From positions 7,562,001 to 7,626,000 of the forward strand of contig NZ_FNSZ01000001.1 in NCBI RefSeq assembly GCF_900105245.1: DNA of 64,000 bases, written 5' to 3'. A program made the position numbers and the translations under genes. Below the pieces are notes generated by a model. The model did no database searches. It had not been told where the DNA came from and saw nothing but the letters and a program-made list of their open reading frames with translations. Shown here piece after piece: positions 45,871 to 54,199 of this stretch (within the stretch, counting starts at the first letter, position 1; the number at the start of each line of letters is the position of its first letter). The stretch is from Streptomyces sp. 1222.5. GTDB taxonomy: Bacteria; Actinomycetota; Actinomycetes; Streptomycetales; Streptomycetaceae.

Positions 45871-46424
45871 CCCCCGCGCCCGGCCTGCTCGCCGTCATCG
45901 ACATGCAGCGGGTCTTCGCCGACCCCGCGAGCCCCTGGGCCACGCCCCGGTACGCCGACGCGGCGGCCGGCGTACGGGCCCTGCTGCCGGCCTTCGCCGG
46001 ACGCGTCACCTTCACCCGCTTCATCGCTCCCCGTGAGCCGAGCGGCGCCTGGCGCGCCTACTACGCGCGGTGGCCCTTCGCCCTCCAGCCGCCGGACGCC
46101 GGGCTCTGGCAGCTGACCGACGGGTTCGGGGACCACCCCGAGCATGTCGTGGACGCTCCCACCTTCGGCAAATGGACCCCGCGACTCGCCGCACGCCTCG
46201 CCCCGGACGAGCGTCTGGTCCTGGCCGGCGTCAGCACCGACTGCTGCGTACTGTCCACCGCCCTGGCCGCCGCCGACGCCGGTACCCGGGTGACGGTCGT
46301 GGCGGACGCCTGCGCGGGCGTCGACGACGACTCCCACCTCAGGGCCCTGCGGGTGATGGCGCTGTACGGACCGCTGATCGAGATCACCACCGTCGCCGAC
46401 CTGCTCGCGGAGCCCGGACCCTGA
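45867..46424 (+). CDS. Isochorismatase-family cysteine hydrolase
   Basis: A 185-residue protein. The N-terminal AVIDMQRVF carries the first catalytic Asp, a Lys follows in FGKWTPRL, and the catalytic Cys sits in GVSTDCCVLSTAL. This is the Asp-Lys-Cys triad of isochorismatase-like amidases such as nicotinamidase and carbamoylsarcosine or ureidoacrylate hydrolase. It is translationally coupled to the NCS1 permease, which suggests hydrolysis of an imported nucleobase-derived amide or ureide. Confidence 0.85.
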   Translation: MTPAPGLLAVIDMQRVFADPASPWATPRYADAAAGVRALLPAFAGRVTFTRFIAPREPSGAWRAYYARWPFALQPPDAGLWQLTDGFGDHPEHVVDAPTFGKWTPRLAARLAPDERLVLAGVSTDCCVLSTALAAADAGTRVTVVADACAGVDDDSHLRALRVMALYGPLIEITTVADLLAEPGP

Positions 46425-46440
46425 GCACCGCCCGCCCGGG

Positions 46441-47391
46441 TCAGGTGCGCCCCGTGCCCCGGTAGAGGTCCAGCTCACCGTCGAGTTCCCCGGCGAGTCC
46501 GGTGGCGTACTCGTCCACGTCCGCCGCCGGCGCGTCGAGCCAGGTCACCCCCGGCACCTCGAGCAGTCCGCCGGTGGCCTCGTGGCCCAGCTCGGCACCC
46601 GTGCCAGCACGCTCACCCGGCGCACCCGGTTGCGCGGCCCGCGCACGGACACCGTCTCGCGCCGCACGTCGAAACCCAACCTGCTGCTCGGCGTGGGCCC
46701 GCGCGCCGACGGCACGATCCCGGTGGAGCAGACGGCACGGCTGGCGGGGCTGCCGCCCGCGCCGATCGTCTCCGTGAAGTGGCGCTCCAGCTGCCCGACC
46801 GACGTGTGCCGGTGGTCCCGGTGCTGGAGACCCCAGGAGTCGTTGACGGTCAGGCACAGTTCCCGTGGCGTAGTCGCCGTGGCGCAGCACGCGGGCGTTG
46901 AGGACCGTGTCCGGGTTGCCCGCCAGGTCCGGCCGGTACCGCTCGACCAGCTCACCGACCTGACCGTCCCGGCGGGTGAGGTACCGCGCCCAGGCCGCCG
47001 GGTCCTCCGCACCGGGGCGGGCGTACCGGACGCTCGCGTAGTCGGGATGGCTCCTGTCCGAGTGCGAGTAGTAGAGGCCCACGCGCAGCCCGCGCTCCCG
47101 CAGGGCTTCGGCGTACCCGGCGATCAGGTCGCGTCCGGCCGGGCTCCGGCGGGCCACGTCCAGCTCGCCGTGGGCGCTGTCCCACAGGGCCACGCCGTCG
47201 TGGTGTCGTGCGGTGAGCACCGCGTAGCGGGCGCCGGCCCGGGCGAACAGATCCGCCCAGGCGCGCGGGGTCGTGGCGGGACGCCGTGAAGCCGTCGACG
47301 ACCAGGACTCCGGGGCTCCGTCCACCGCGGAGACGCCCCAGTGAACGAAGATGCCCAGCTCGACGTCGCGGAACCAGGACTGCATCGGCAT
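46441..47391 (-). pseudogene. Decayed alpha-L-fucosidase (GH29-like) gene
   Basis: From ATG 47391 the sequence reads like a GH29 alpha-L-fucosidase: WFRDVELGIFVHWG, TARHHDGVALWDS and YYSHSDRSHPDY. After LVERYRPDL, where the family has its nucleophile Asp in a W-(F/W)-D-G-x-W stretch, the sequence jumps to GNPDTVLNARVLRHGDYATG, so the catalytic core is deleted. The frame then shifts (ELCLTVNDSWGLQHRD), a piece of about 80 bp is inverted (46675-46752), and a last frameshift near 46600 leads to the GELDGELDLYRG terminus. The gene cannot make an active enzyme. Confidence 0.85.
46675..46752 (+). other. Inverted segment inside the fucosidase pseudogene
   Basis: The plus strand here encodes NLLLGVGPRADGTIPVEQ followed by TARLAGL, the family's conserved stretch that should directly follow ETIGAGG on the minus strand. 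The segment is therefore flipped relative to both flanks. Ends are approximate, within a few bases. Confidence 0.75.
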
Positions 47392-47620
47392 ACGGTCACG
47401 CTGGGCCGCGCCGCCGGAACGGCGCGGGGGCGACGGTCACCACCGCTGGTCGATTCTCACCGTCCCCGTCCCACCGGAACCGGCGTCCCCATCCGTCCCC
47501 CACGGGACCTCCCGCCGATCCTCACGCATGCCCCGGACCCCCTTGGGTACGCGAGGCGGAGCACGCCCGGCTCCAACCGTCCGGGTGGCCCGTACGACCG
47601 CCGCTACCAGGGGACCTGCC

Positions 47621-48019
47621 ATGGAGACACCCGCACACGACGACCTGCCCACGCCGGCCCAGCAGGCGCTGGACGCGCTGACCCTGAACGCAGAGGACCA
47701 GGCCGCTCTGGACACCCTCGCCCACACCGACGTGCTCGTGCCCGTGCCGGACGACACCGTGGACGGTGAGGGTGCCGACGCCACCACGGTGGCGCTGCCC
47801 GTCCTGGAACAGCCCGACGGCGACCCGGTCGTCCCGGTGTTCACCTCGGAGGGCGAGATGGCCGAGCTGCTGCCGTTCGTCTCGCGCTACCGTCTGATCC
47901 CGCTGGGCGCGCTCGCCTCGCAGTGGCCGGAGGAGGACCTCTCCCTCGCCATCGACGGCAGCTCCGCCCACGCGCTGACCCTGACCTCACGGGGCGTACG
48001 CACCCTGCTGGCCCGCTGA
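47621..48019 (+). CDS. SseB-like N-terminal domain protein
   Basis: A 132-residue acidic protein. The central part (VLVPVPDDT...LPVLEQPDGDPVVPVFTSEGEM, then the hydrophobic LPFVSRYRLIPLGAL) fits the SseB N-terminal domain found alone or in pairs in actinomycetes. No enzymatic motif or signal peptide is seen. The function is unknown; it is probably cytoplasmic. ATG 47621 is the only sensible start. Confidence 0.75.
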   Translation: METPAHDDLPTPAQQALDALTLNAEDQAALDTLAHTDVLVPVPDDTVDGEGADATTVALPVLEQPDGDPVVPVFTSEGEMAELLPFVSRYRLIPLGALASQWPEEDLSLAIDGSSAHALTLTSRGVRTLLAR

Positions 48020-48268
48020 CACCGCGGGGTGAGCGGCGCCGACCTCCGCTCACCCCGTGCGGTGATCCCCCGATCACCGAGAGCCACACGGTAGGCGTAG
48101 CGGCCCCGTCTGGCTCGCCGAATCGCGCGGTACCTGTCCGCTTCCCGCACCGCCCCGGCGCCGCGGGAGCCGCCACCGGCCACCACGCCCTCGCCGCCGG
48201 CCGCGAAACCCGGGGGCCGCCAGCCGCGAAACCCGGGGAGCGGGCACTCGCGGCGCCAGAATGAGCGC

Positions 48269-49381
48269 ATGGCATTGATCTCCGGCGTGGCCGGGGCCCT
48301 GATCCTCGCATCGGTGCTGAGCAGCATCCTCCGCACCCTCGTCGTGCCCCGGGGCCTCTACTCCGGGCTCGTCTTCCGTCTCTGGTGGCTGCTTCGCCGC
48401 GCGCTCCGGCTCGCCGCCCTGCGCGGCGGCTACGACGCCGTCGACCGCGCGCAGACCTGGCTCGCCCCGCTGATGCTCATCGGCATGCTCGCCGGCTGGC
48501 TGGCGGGTGCCCTCCTCGGATACGGGCTGCTGCTGTTCGCCCTGTCCCCGTTGTCCTGGGCCACCGCGTTCCGGGAGGCCGGCTCCAGCCTGTTCACGCT
48601 CGGTTTCGCCGGCGGCGCCCGCCTGAAGCTGTCGGCGATCGACTTCCTGGCCGCGGCCACCGGGCCGGTCCTCATCGCCCTCCAGATCGCCTACCTGCCC
48701 ACCCTCTACGCCGCCTACAACCGGCGCGAACTGGAGGTCACCCTGCTCCAGGCACGGGCCGGCGAGCCCGCCTGGGGGCCGGAGATCCTCGCCCGGCAGT
48801 GGCTGGTCGAGACCGAGACCGCCCTGCCCGAGCTGTACCGGGCCTGGGAACGACTCGCCTCGGACATGGGCGAGAGTCACTCCACGTACCCGATCCTGCT
48901 GACCTTCCGCTCCCCGCGCCCGCACCGCAGCTGGCTGGTGGGTCTCGTCGCCGTCATGGACGCGGCGGCCCTGCAGCTCGCCCTGGACCCGCGGCTCGCC
49001 CCGCCGGAGGCCCGGCTGGTGCTGCGCGCCGGATTCACCGCCCTGCGGGACATCGCCCGGGTCCTGCGCATCCCCTTCGACGTCGACCCGTCGCCCGCGG
49101 CGCCCGTCCGCCTCACCTTCGCCGAGTTCGAGGCGGCGGTGGCCATGCTGGGGACGGCCGGGTTCCGCGCGCAGTGCTCACCGAAGGACGCCTGGCCGCA
49201 GTACCGGGGCTGGCGGGTCAACTACGAGGCGATCGCCTACGAGCTGTGCCGCCGCTGCGACGCCGTACCGGCCCTGTGGACCGGGCCCCGTGACTTCGGC
49301 GGCGAGCCGATCCCGCCGCAGCGCCCGGCGGACCGGCGGCCCGGCGAAGGACGGCCGGATCTGCCCCCCGTCCAGGGGTAG
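48269..49381 (+). CDS. Integral membrane protein, possibly ion-channel-like
   Basis: A 370-residue protein with hydrophobic segments near residues 1-30, 60-95 and 120-150, then a long soluble C-terminal region (about 160-370). The stretch SSLFTLGFAGG between two hydrophobic segments is placed like the selectivity loop of two-TM potassium channels, but it is not the TVGYG signature. I do not recognise the soluble part. The C-terminus (last 30 residues) is Pro- and Arg-rich. The function is not assigned; the gene stands alone. Confidence 0.75.
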   Translation: MALISGVAGALILASVLSSILRTLVVPRGLYSGLVFRLWWLLRRALRLAALRGGYDAVDRAQTWLAPLMLIGMLAGWLAGALLGYGLLLFALSPLSWATAFREAGSSLFTLGFAGGARLKLSAIDFLAAATGPVLIALQIAYLPTLYAAYNRRELEVTLLQARAGEPAWGPEILARQWLVETETALPELYRAWERLASDMGESHSTYPILLTFRSPRPHRSWLVGLVAVMDAAALQLALDPRLAPPEARLVLRAGFTALRDIARVLRIPFDVDPSPAAPVRLTFAEFEAAVAMLGTAGFRAQCSPKDAWPQYRGWRVNYEAIAYELCRRCDAVPALWTGPRDFGGEPIPPQRPADRRPGEGRPDLPPVQG

Positions 49382-49451
49382 CACCCACCCCTCGGCAGGG
49401 AAGATCCCAGCGGAAGAAATGAAGGGAATCCGGGCGAGCGGGAAGGAGCCG

Positions 49452-50348
49452 ATGGCCGTGAGGGTCGTCCTGTTGGGCACCGCCGCCGGCGGCGGCTTCC
49501 CGCAGTGGAACTGCGCCTGCGAGCCGTGCTCCGCGGCCCGTGGCGGCCGGCTGCCCTCCCGGACCCGTGAGTGCGCCGCCGTCACCGGCAACGGGCGCGA
49601 CTGGTGGCTGCTGAACGCCTCACCCGACCTGCGCACCCAGCTGGCCGCGACCGGTGCCCTGTGGCCCGGACCCGGCCTCCGGGACACGCCGGTGCGCGGG
49701 GTGCTGCTGACCGACGCGGAGTACGACCACGTCACCGGGCTGACCGAGCTGCGCGGGGCGACGGGTCTGAAGGTGTACGCGGCCCCGCCGGTGCGGGCGG
49801 CCCTGGCACCGGCACGGGCCGCCCTGGACCGCCACACCCCGTGGGAATGGCCGGACAGTCTCGCCGACGGCGGCTTCGTGCTGGCCGGCGGGCTGGTCGT
49901 CACGGCCCGTCCGGTGGGCGCGAAGGTCCCCGCGTACGTTCCCGTGCAGGCACCGCTGCCCGAGCGCGCGTGGGTGACGGCGTACCGCATCGAGGATCTG
50001 GCCAGCGGGGGAGTCCTGCTCTACGCCCCGTGCGTCGGTGCCTGGAGCACGGAGTTGGACGACCTGTGCGCCGAGGCCGACTGCGTGCTGGTCGACGGCA
50101 CCTACTTCGCGGCCGAGGAGGGGGGTTCGGCGGTCCGGGCCGGCGCCGGGTGGGCCGCCGGGACCCATCTGCCGGTCACGGGCCCGGGCGGCACTCTCGG
50201 CGAACTCGCCCGCCACCTCGGCGCACGCCGGATCTACAACCACCTCGGGCACACGAACCCCCTGCTGGATCCCTCCTCGCCGGCACGCGCGCGGGTCGCC
50301 GCGGAAGGCGTCGAGGTCCTCGCGGACGGAACGGAGCTGGTGCTCTAG
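49452..50348 (+). CDS. pqqB: PqqB-like metallo-beta-lactamase-fold protein (orphan)
   Basis: A 298-residue protein. The N-terminus LLGTAAGGGFPQWNCACEPC is the PqqB signature, followed by SRTRECAAVTG, LNASPDLRTQL, LLTDAEYDHVTGL and the C-terminal RIYNHLGHTNPLLD. GAAGGAG precedes the ATG. PqqB acts in pyrroloquinoline quinone biosynthesis, probably as an oxidoreductase on the PqqA-derived intermediate. No pqqA, C, D or E gene is in this window, so it is either an orphan with another role or works with genes elsewhere. Its stop shares the bases CTAG with the stop of the convergent marR-like gene. Confidence 0.88.
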   Translation: MAVRVVLLGTAAGGGFPQWNCACEPCSAARGGRLPSRTRECAAVTGNGRDWWLLNASPDLRTQLAATGALWPGPGLRDTPVRGVLLTDAEYDHVTGLTELRGATGLKVYAAPPVRAALAPARAALDRHTPWEWPDSLADGGFVLAGGLVVTARPVGAKVPAYVPVQAPLPERAWVTAYRIEDLASGGVLLYAPCVGAWSTELDDLCAEADCVLVDGTYFAAEEGGSAVRAGAGWAAGTHLPVTGPGGTLGELARHLGARRIYNHLGHTNPLLDPSSPARARVAAEGVEVLADGTELVL

Positions 50349-50758
50349 GAGCGGGGCGCGGAGCCCTCCTGCTCGGCCAGCATGCGCTGGAGCACCGCCC
50401 GCTGGAGGGGCAGCACCCGGGCGTGCAGCTCGCGGCCCTTGCGGGTGAGGGCGACCCACACCCCGCGCCGGTCCTCCGCGCACACCGAGCGCTCCACCAG
50501 ACCGTCCTTCTCCAGCCGGCCGATCAGCCGGGACAGCGCGCTCTGGCTGAGATGCACCCGCCCGACGAGGTTCTGCACCCGGCACTGGTCGCCCTCGGCG
50601 GAGGACTCGGACGCCAGGATGTCCAGCACCTCGAAATCGCTCGCGCCCAGCCCGTGCGGGTGCAGCGCGCGGTCGATCTCGCACATCGTGCGGGCGTGCA
50701 CCGCGAGGATGTCCCGCCAGCGTTCCTCGAGCCGGGCGTCGGCCGTCTTGACTGCCAT
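50345..50758 (-). CDS. MarR-family transcriptional regulator
   Basis: A 137-residue winged-helix regulator with the MarR pattern: helix ASDFEVLDILAS, recognition helix VHLSQSALSRLIGRLEKDGLVERS near residues 69-92, and the wing DRRGVWVALTRKG. MarR proteins are usually dimeric repressors of neighbouring genes that respond to small aromatic ligands. The start at 50758 precedes a region with little room for other signals. Its target is unknown; it is convergent with pqqB and downstream of the VOC-protein gene. Confidence 0.88.
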   Translation of the reverse strand: MAVKTADARLEERWRDILAVHARTMCEIDRALHPHGLGASDFEVLDILASESSAEGDQCRVQNLVGRVHLSQSALSRLIGRLEKDGLVERSVCAEDRRGVWVALTRKGRELHARVLPLQRAVLQRMLAEQEGSAPRS

Positions 50759-50832
50759 ATCCGCACGGTAGCACCGATCCGGCCAGTCATTGAGTGTGCA
50801 ACTAGTGCGCTGCGCAGGGGGCCGGGCGGGCC

Positions 50833-51183
50833 TCAGGCCGCGGGGTCCTGGAGCAGCCCCACCAGATTGCCGTCGGGGTCCTTCACCGAGGCGATGAGCC
50901 GCCCCCCGCCCACGTCCTGCGCGTCCTGGAGGAGCTCGGCACCGGCCGCCAGCAGGGCCGCGAGCCGTCCCTTCAGATCCGTCACGTGCCAGTACGGCAC
51001 CGGACCGGTCATGCCCTTGGCGTGCCCGTTCGGGTCGAGACCGACGTCCTGCCCGGCGGCCTTGAACCCCACGTAGTACGGCTCGTCCGCGTACGGCTCG
51101 ACGCCGAGCAGGGCGGCGAACAGGGGCTTGGCCCGCTCCAGGTCCTTCACGGGGTAGATGATCGTCTGCACGCCGGCGGTCAT
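50833..51183 (-). CDS. VOC/glyoxalase-superfamily protein
   Basis: A 116-residue single VOC-domain protein with beta-alpha-beta-beta-beta repeats (IIYPVKDLERAKPLFAALLG, GAELLQDAQDVGGG, then SVKDPDGNLVGLLQ). Such proteins include glyoxalase I, dioxygenases and resistance proteins; the substrate is not evident. ATG 51183 is chosen over a start at 51192 because AAGGAG lies eight bases before it. It is 74 bp upstream of the marR-like gene and may be co-regulated with it. Confidence 0.82.
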   Translation of the reverse strand: MTAGVQTIIYPVKDLERAKPLFAALLGVEPYADEPYYVGFKAAGQDVGLDPNGHAKGMTGPVPYWHVTDLKGRLAALLAAGAELLQDAQDVGGGRLIASVKDPDGNLVGLLQDPAA

Positions 51184-51508
51184 GGCACTCACTCCTTCTA
51201 GCTGCGGGAACCGACGGATTCCCCGTCGGTGCTCTCAACGTAGGGCCGGGGAGCCCGCCACGGCTTCTCCGATCCTGACCGGTTGGCGCCCCCGTCGCCG
51301 TCCGGCCATCGCCGCACCGCCCGGGCAGGCGACGGCAGCGGTGTGCGGCCGGGTCCTCCCCGTGTTTCCGGGGGGTGCCGCCCGCCTTCCGGTCGTACGG
51401 CCGTTCGGTACCGGACAACGGTCGCGGACTGCCGGACGCGACGGGGCCGGCCGCGCCACAGTGGGAGCAGCGTGTAGGAGGAGGCCGGGGACGGAGGGCG
51501 GACGGACG
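51184..51508. other. Divergent intergenic region
   Basis: A 325-base stretch between the VOC-protein gene (minus) and a small HTH gene (plus). It should hold promoters for both. I see no convincing -10/-35 pair, repeat or RNA structure. Confidence 0.5.
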
Positions 51509-51793
51509 ATGGGCATTCCCTCGGGCCGCGTACGGCAGACCATCCTCGAATGGCTCAAGGACCCGGCGGCCCACTTCCCGGCCGCGGGCCGGTGCCACCC
51601 CGCCGACACCGGCGTCACCGCCGGGGCCGTCGCCGCGAAGCTGGGCGTACCGCGCCGGACCGCCCTCGCCCACCTGGACCTGCTGACCCGCCTGGGCCTG
51701 CTGCGCACACGGCGGTTCCATTGCCGTACGTACTACCGGCGCGACGAGGTCCGCATCGCCGAGGTGGCCCGCATGTTCGAAAAGGGCTGGTGA
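51509..51793 (+). CDS. Small winged-helix (ArsR-like) DNA-binding protein
   Basis: A 94-residue protein. The HTH reads TAGAVAAKLGVPRRTALAHLDLLTRLGLLRTRR (about residues 38-70), followed by a short wing FHCRTYYRRDE. It fits the ArsR/MarR-like single-domain class. No metal-binding cysteine pair of classical ArsR is seen, though His/Cys residues occur in the FHCR and GRCHP stretches. It lies 80 bp upstream of an SMP-30-like gene. Its targets are unknown. Confidence 0.75.
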   Translation: MGIPSGRVRQTILEWLKDPAAHFPAAGRCHPADTGVTAGAVAAKLGVPRRTALAHLDLLTRLGLLRTRRFHCRTYYRRDEVRIAEVARMFEKGW

Positions 51794-51873
51794 GCGTCGA
51801 GTCTCCCGGGAACGCGGTCCCGCCCGCCGATCGGCTGCCAGGATGGGCCGACCGACGGCGAAGGGCATCGCAC

Positions 51874-52833
51874 ATGGACCGCTCCACGGAACTCGTCCCG
51901 CTGCACTACGTCTCCCTCGGCGCCCGCGGCCCCGAGGACGTGGTGGCCGACGCGCAGGGACGCGTGCTGACCGGAGTGGAGGACGGGCGGATCCTCCGCG
52001 TCCACCACCTCGGCGACCGGCTCACGGCCCGGGTGGAGGTGCTGGCCGAGACCGGTGGCCGCCCCCTCGGTCTCGAACTCCTCCCGGACGGCGGCCTCCT
52101 GGTGTGCGACGCCGAGCGCGGACTGCTGCGCGTCGACCCGGAGGACGGCACCGTGCGCGTCCTCGCCGACTCGGTGGCGGGGGAGCGGCTCCGCTTCTGC
52201 AGCAACGTCGTCGCCCTGTCCGACGGCACCGTGTACTTCACCGTCTCCAGCCGCCGCTACCCCCTCGGCCAGTGGCTGGGCGACATCGTCGAACACACCG
52301 GAACCGGGCGGCTGCTCCGGCTCGCCCCCGGGTCCCGCGAACCCGAAGTCGTGCTGGAGGGACTGCAGTTCGCCAACGGGCTCGCCCCGAGCGCGGACGG
52401 CTCCTTCCTGGTCGTCGCCGAGACCGGCGCCCGCCGCCTCACCCGCTACCACCTCACCGGTCCGCGCGCCGGGCACACCGACCTCTTCGCCGCCCTCCCC
52501 GCGATGCCGGACAACCTCTGGCGGGAGGGCCCCGACGGGCCGATCTGGGTGTCCCTGGCCGGCCCCCGCGTCCCCCCGCTCGACCTCCTGCACCGCGCCC
52601 CGGCCGCCGTCCGCTCCGCCGCCGCCCGTGCCGCCGTCCACGCGCCGTTCCGGCCGGGCCGGATCGTCGGCGTGCTGGCCGTGGACGACACCGGCCGGAC
52701 CTTGCACCACCTCACCCGCCGCAGCTCCCGCTTCCGCATGGTCACGAGTGTCTGCACGGCCGGCGAGCACCTGATCCTCGGCAGCCTCTGGGAGCCCGGC
52801 GTCGCGGTGTGCGCGCGGCCCGCCGCGGGGTAG
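51874..52833 (+). CDS. SMP-30/strictosidine-synthase-like beta-propeller protein
   Basis: A 319-residue six-bladed beta-propeller protein. Repeated G-P-E-D-V, G-R-P-L-G-L-E, FCSNVVALSDGTVYFTVSS and GLQFANGLAPSADGSFLVVAETGARRLTRY stretches match the SMP-30/gluconolactonase/strictosidine-synthase-like family. Members are calcium-dependent lactonases or related hydrolases. There is no signal peptide. The substrate is unknown. Start ATG 51874 is in frame; a Shine-Dalgarno is weak. Confidence 0.82.
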   Translation: MDRSTELVPLHYVSLGARGPEDVVADAQGRVLTGVEDGRILRVHHLGDRLTARVEVLAETGGRPLGLELLPDGGLLVCDAERGLLRVDPEDGTVRVLADSVAGERLRFCSNVVALSDGTVYFTVSSRRYPLGQWLGDIVEHTGTGRLLRLAPGSREPEVVLEGLQFANGLAPSADGSFLVVAETGARRLTRYHLTGPRAGHTDLFAALPAMPDNLWREGPDGPIWVSLAGPRVPPLDLLHRAPAAVRSAAARAAVHAPFRPGRIVGVLAVDDTGRTLHHLTRRSSRFRMVTSVCTAGEHLILGSLWEPGVAVCARPAAG

Positions 52834-52910
52834 GCGGGCCCGGTCCGGCGGTACCCTGGTGCCCGGCCGTGATCACCCGTCGGGGCAGCCCGAACAGGAG
52901 ACGTACGAGC

Positions 52911-53372
52911 ATGACAGCCCCGGAAGCAGAGAACGTCCGCGTCCGCCCCGCACCTCGGCGGCGGTCCGAGTGGCGCACCCAGGCACCCGTCGTCGCGGTG
53001 GTCGCCGTCGGCGGTGCCCTCGGCGCGTCGGCCCGCTACGGGCTCACTCTCGCCTTGCCCACCCCCGAGGGCGGCTTCCCCTGGGCCACCTTCCTGACCA
53101 ACGTCGTCGGCTGCGCCGTGATCGGTGTGTTCATGGTGCTCATCACCGACGTGTGGGCCGCCCACCGCCTCGTCCGCCCGTTCTTCGGCACCGGCGTGCT
53201 CGGCGGGTTCACGACCTTCTCCACCTACGCCGTCGACATCCGCAGGCTCGTCGGCGCCGGCCGCCCCGGCCTGGGGTTCGGCTATCTCGCCGCGACGCTG
53301 GTCGCGGCCCTCGCTGCGGTGTGGCTCGCGTCGGCCGCCGCCCGCCGGGTGCTCATCAGGAGGCAGCGATGA
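52911..53372 (+). CDS. crcB: Fluoride ion channel CrcB/Fluc, subunit 1
   Basis: A 153-residue membrane protein with four hydrophobic segments. The family motifs GGALGASARYG, FPWATFLTNVVGC and GTGVLGGFTTFSTYAVD carry the Asn and Phe-box residues of Fluc channels, which export fluoride. The N-terminal 30 residues are basic and extra to the core. It is the first gene of a crcB-DUF190-crcB operon with overlapping stops and starts. I looked for a fluoride riboswitch in the 77-base leader and could not recognise one. Confidence 0.92.
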   Translation: MTAPEAENVRVRPAPRRRSEWRTQAPVVAVVAVGGALGASARYGLTLALPTPEGGFPWATFLTNVVGCAVIGVFMVLITDVWAAHRLVRPFFGTGVLGGFTTFSTYAVDIRRLVGAGRPGLGFGYLAATLVAALAAVWLASAAARRVLIRRQR

Positions 53373-53749
53373 CGTCACTCACCGGCCGCGCCCTCAGGCT
53401 GACCGTCTACATCGGCGAGGACGACACCTGGCACCACAAGCCCCTCTACTCCGAGATCGTGCACCGCGCGCATGCCGCCGGACTCGCCGGAGCCAGCGTC
53501 TTCCGGGGCATCGAGGGCTTCGGCGCCTCCTCCTGCGTCCACACCTCCCGGCTGCTGTCCCTCAGCGAGGACCTGCCGGTCGCGGTGGTCGTCGTGGACA
53601 CCGAGGAACGGGTCCGGGCGTTCCTGCCGCAGCTGGACGAGCTGGTCGGCGAGGGCCTCGTGACGCTGGACGAGTGCGAGGTCGTCCGGTACGTGGGCCG
53701 CTCGCCGGGCCCGGACGAGGCGGATCCGAAGGGTGAGAATTCGTTGTGA
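53369..53749 (+). CDS. DUF190 (PII-like) protein
   Basis: A 126-residue protein of the DUF190 family, a ferredoxin-like fold related to PII signalling proteins. It shows LRLTVYIGEDDTWHHKPLY, FRGIEGFG and LPVAVVVVDTEERVRAFLP. It sits between two crcB genes with ATGA and GTGA overlaps, a known arrangement, so it probably modulates or assists fluoride export. The biochemical role is not established. Confidence 0.9.
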   Translation: MTSLTGRALRLTVYIGEDDTWHHKPLYSEIVHRAHAAGLAGASVFRGIEGFGASSCVHTSRLLSLSEDLPVAVVVVDTEERVRAFLPQLDELVGEGLVTLDECEVVRYVGRSPGPDEADPKGENSL

Positions 53750-54120
53750 ACTGGCTGCTGGTCATCGCGGGTGCCGTGGTCGGCGCCCCCCTGCGCTACC
53801 TTACCGACCGGGCCGTGCAGGCCCGCCACGACTCGGTCTTCCCCTGGGGCACCTTCGTGGTGAACGTCACCGGCTGCCTGATCCTGGGAACGCTCACGGG
53901 CGCGGTCTCCGCCGGGGCCGCGGGCCCGCACCTTCAGCTCCTGCTGGGCACGGGCCTGTGCGGGGCGCTGACGACGTACTCGACCTTCTCCTACGAGACC
54001 CTGCGGCTGACCGAGGCCGGTTCCGGCCTCTACGCTGCCGTGAACGTCGTCGCGAGCGTGGTGGCGGGCCTCGCGGCCGCCTTCGCCGGGGTCGCGCTCG
54101 CCGGTGCGCTCTGGGCCTAG
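53746..54120 (+). CDS. crcB: Fluoride ion channel CrcB/Fluc, subunit 2
   Basis: A 124-residue Fluc protein with GAVVGAPLRYLTDR, FPWGTFVVNVTGC and GTGLCGALTTYSTFSYE and four hydrophobic segments. It starts at a GTG overlapping the DUF190 stop. Two different CrcB proteins in one operon usually form a heterodimeric channel in antiparallel orientation, as in many Gram-positive bacteria. Confidence 0.92.
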   Translation: MNWLLVIAGAVVGAPLRYLTDRAVQARHDSVFPWGTFVVNVTGCLILGTLTGAVSAGAAGPHLQLLLGTGLCGALTTYSTFSYETLRLTEAGSGLYAAVNVVASVVAGLAAAFAGVALAGALWA

Positions 54121-54199
54121 GCGGCTCGCGCACGGCCGGGCATAGTGAGTACTGTCTACAGCACTGTCGACCAACTACCTCTTTTCAGAACTGGATCCC

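Noticed and set aside
46582..47289. Plus-strand open reading frame containing NLLLGVGPRADGTIP as a separate gene
   Set aside because: Only about 80 bp of it is meaningful, and that piece is an inverted fragment of the fucosidase pseudogene. The rest is antisense.
52834..52910. Possible fluoride riboswitch before the crcB operon
   Set aside because: The short leader does not show the conserved crcB-motif bases or the pseudoknot pairing I would expect.
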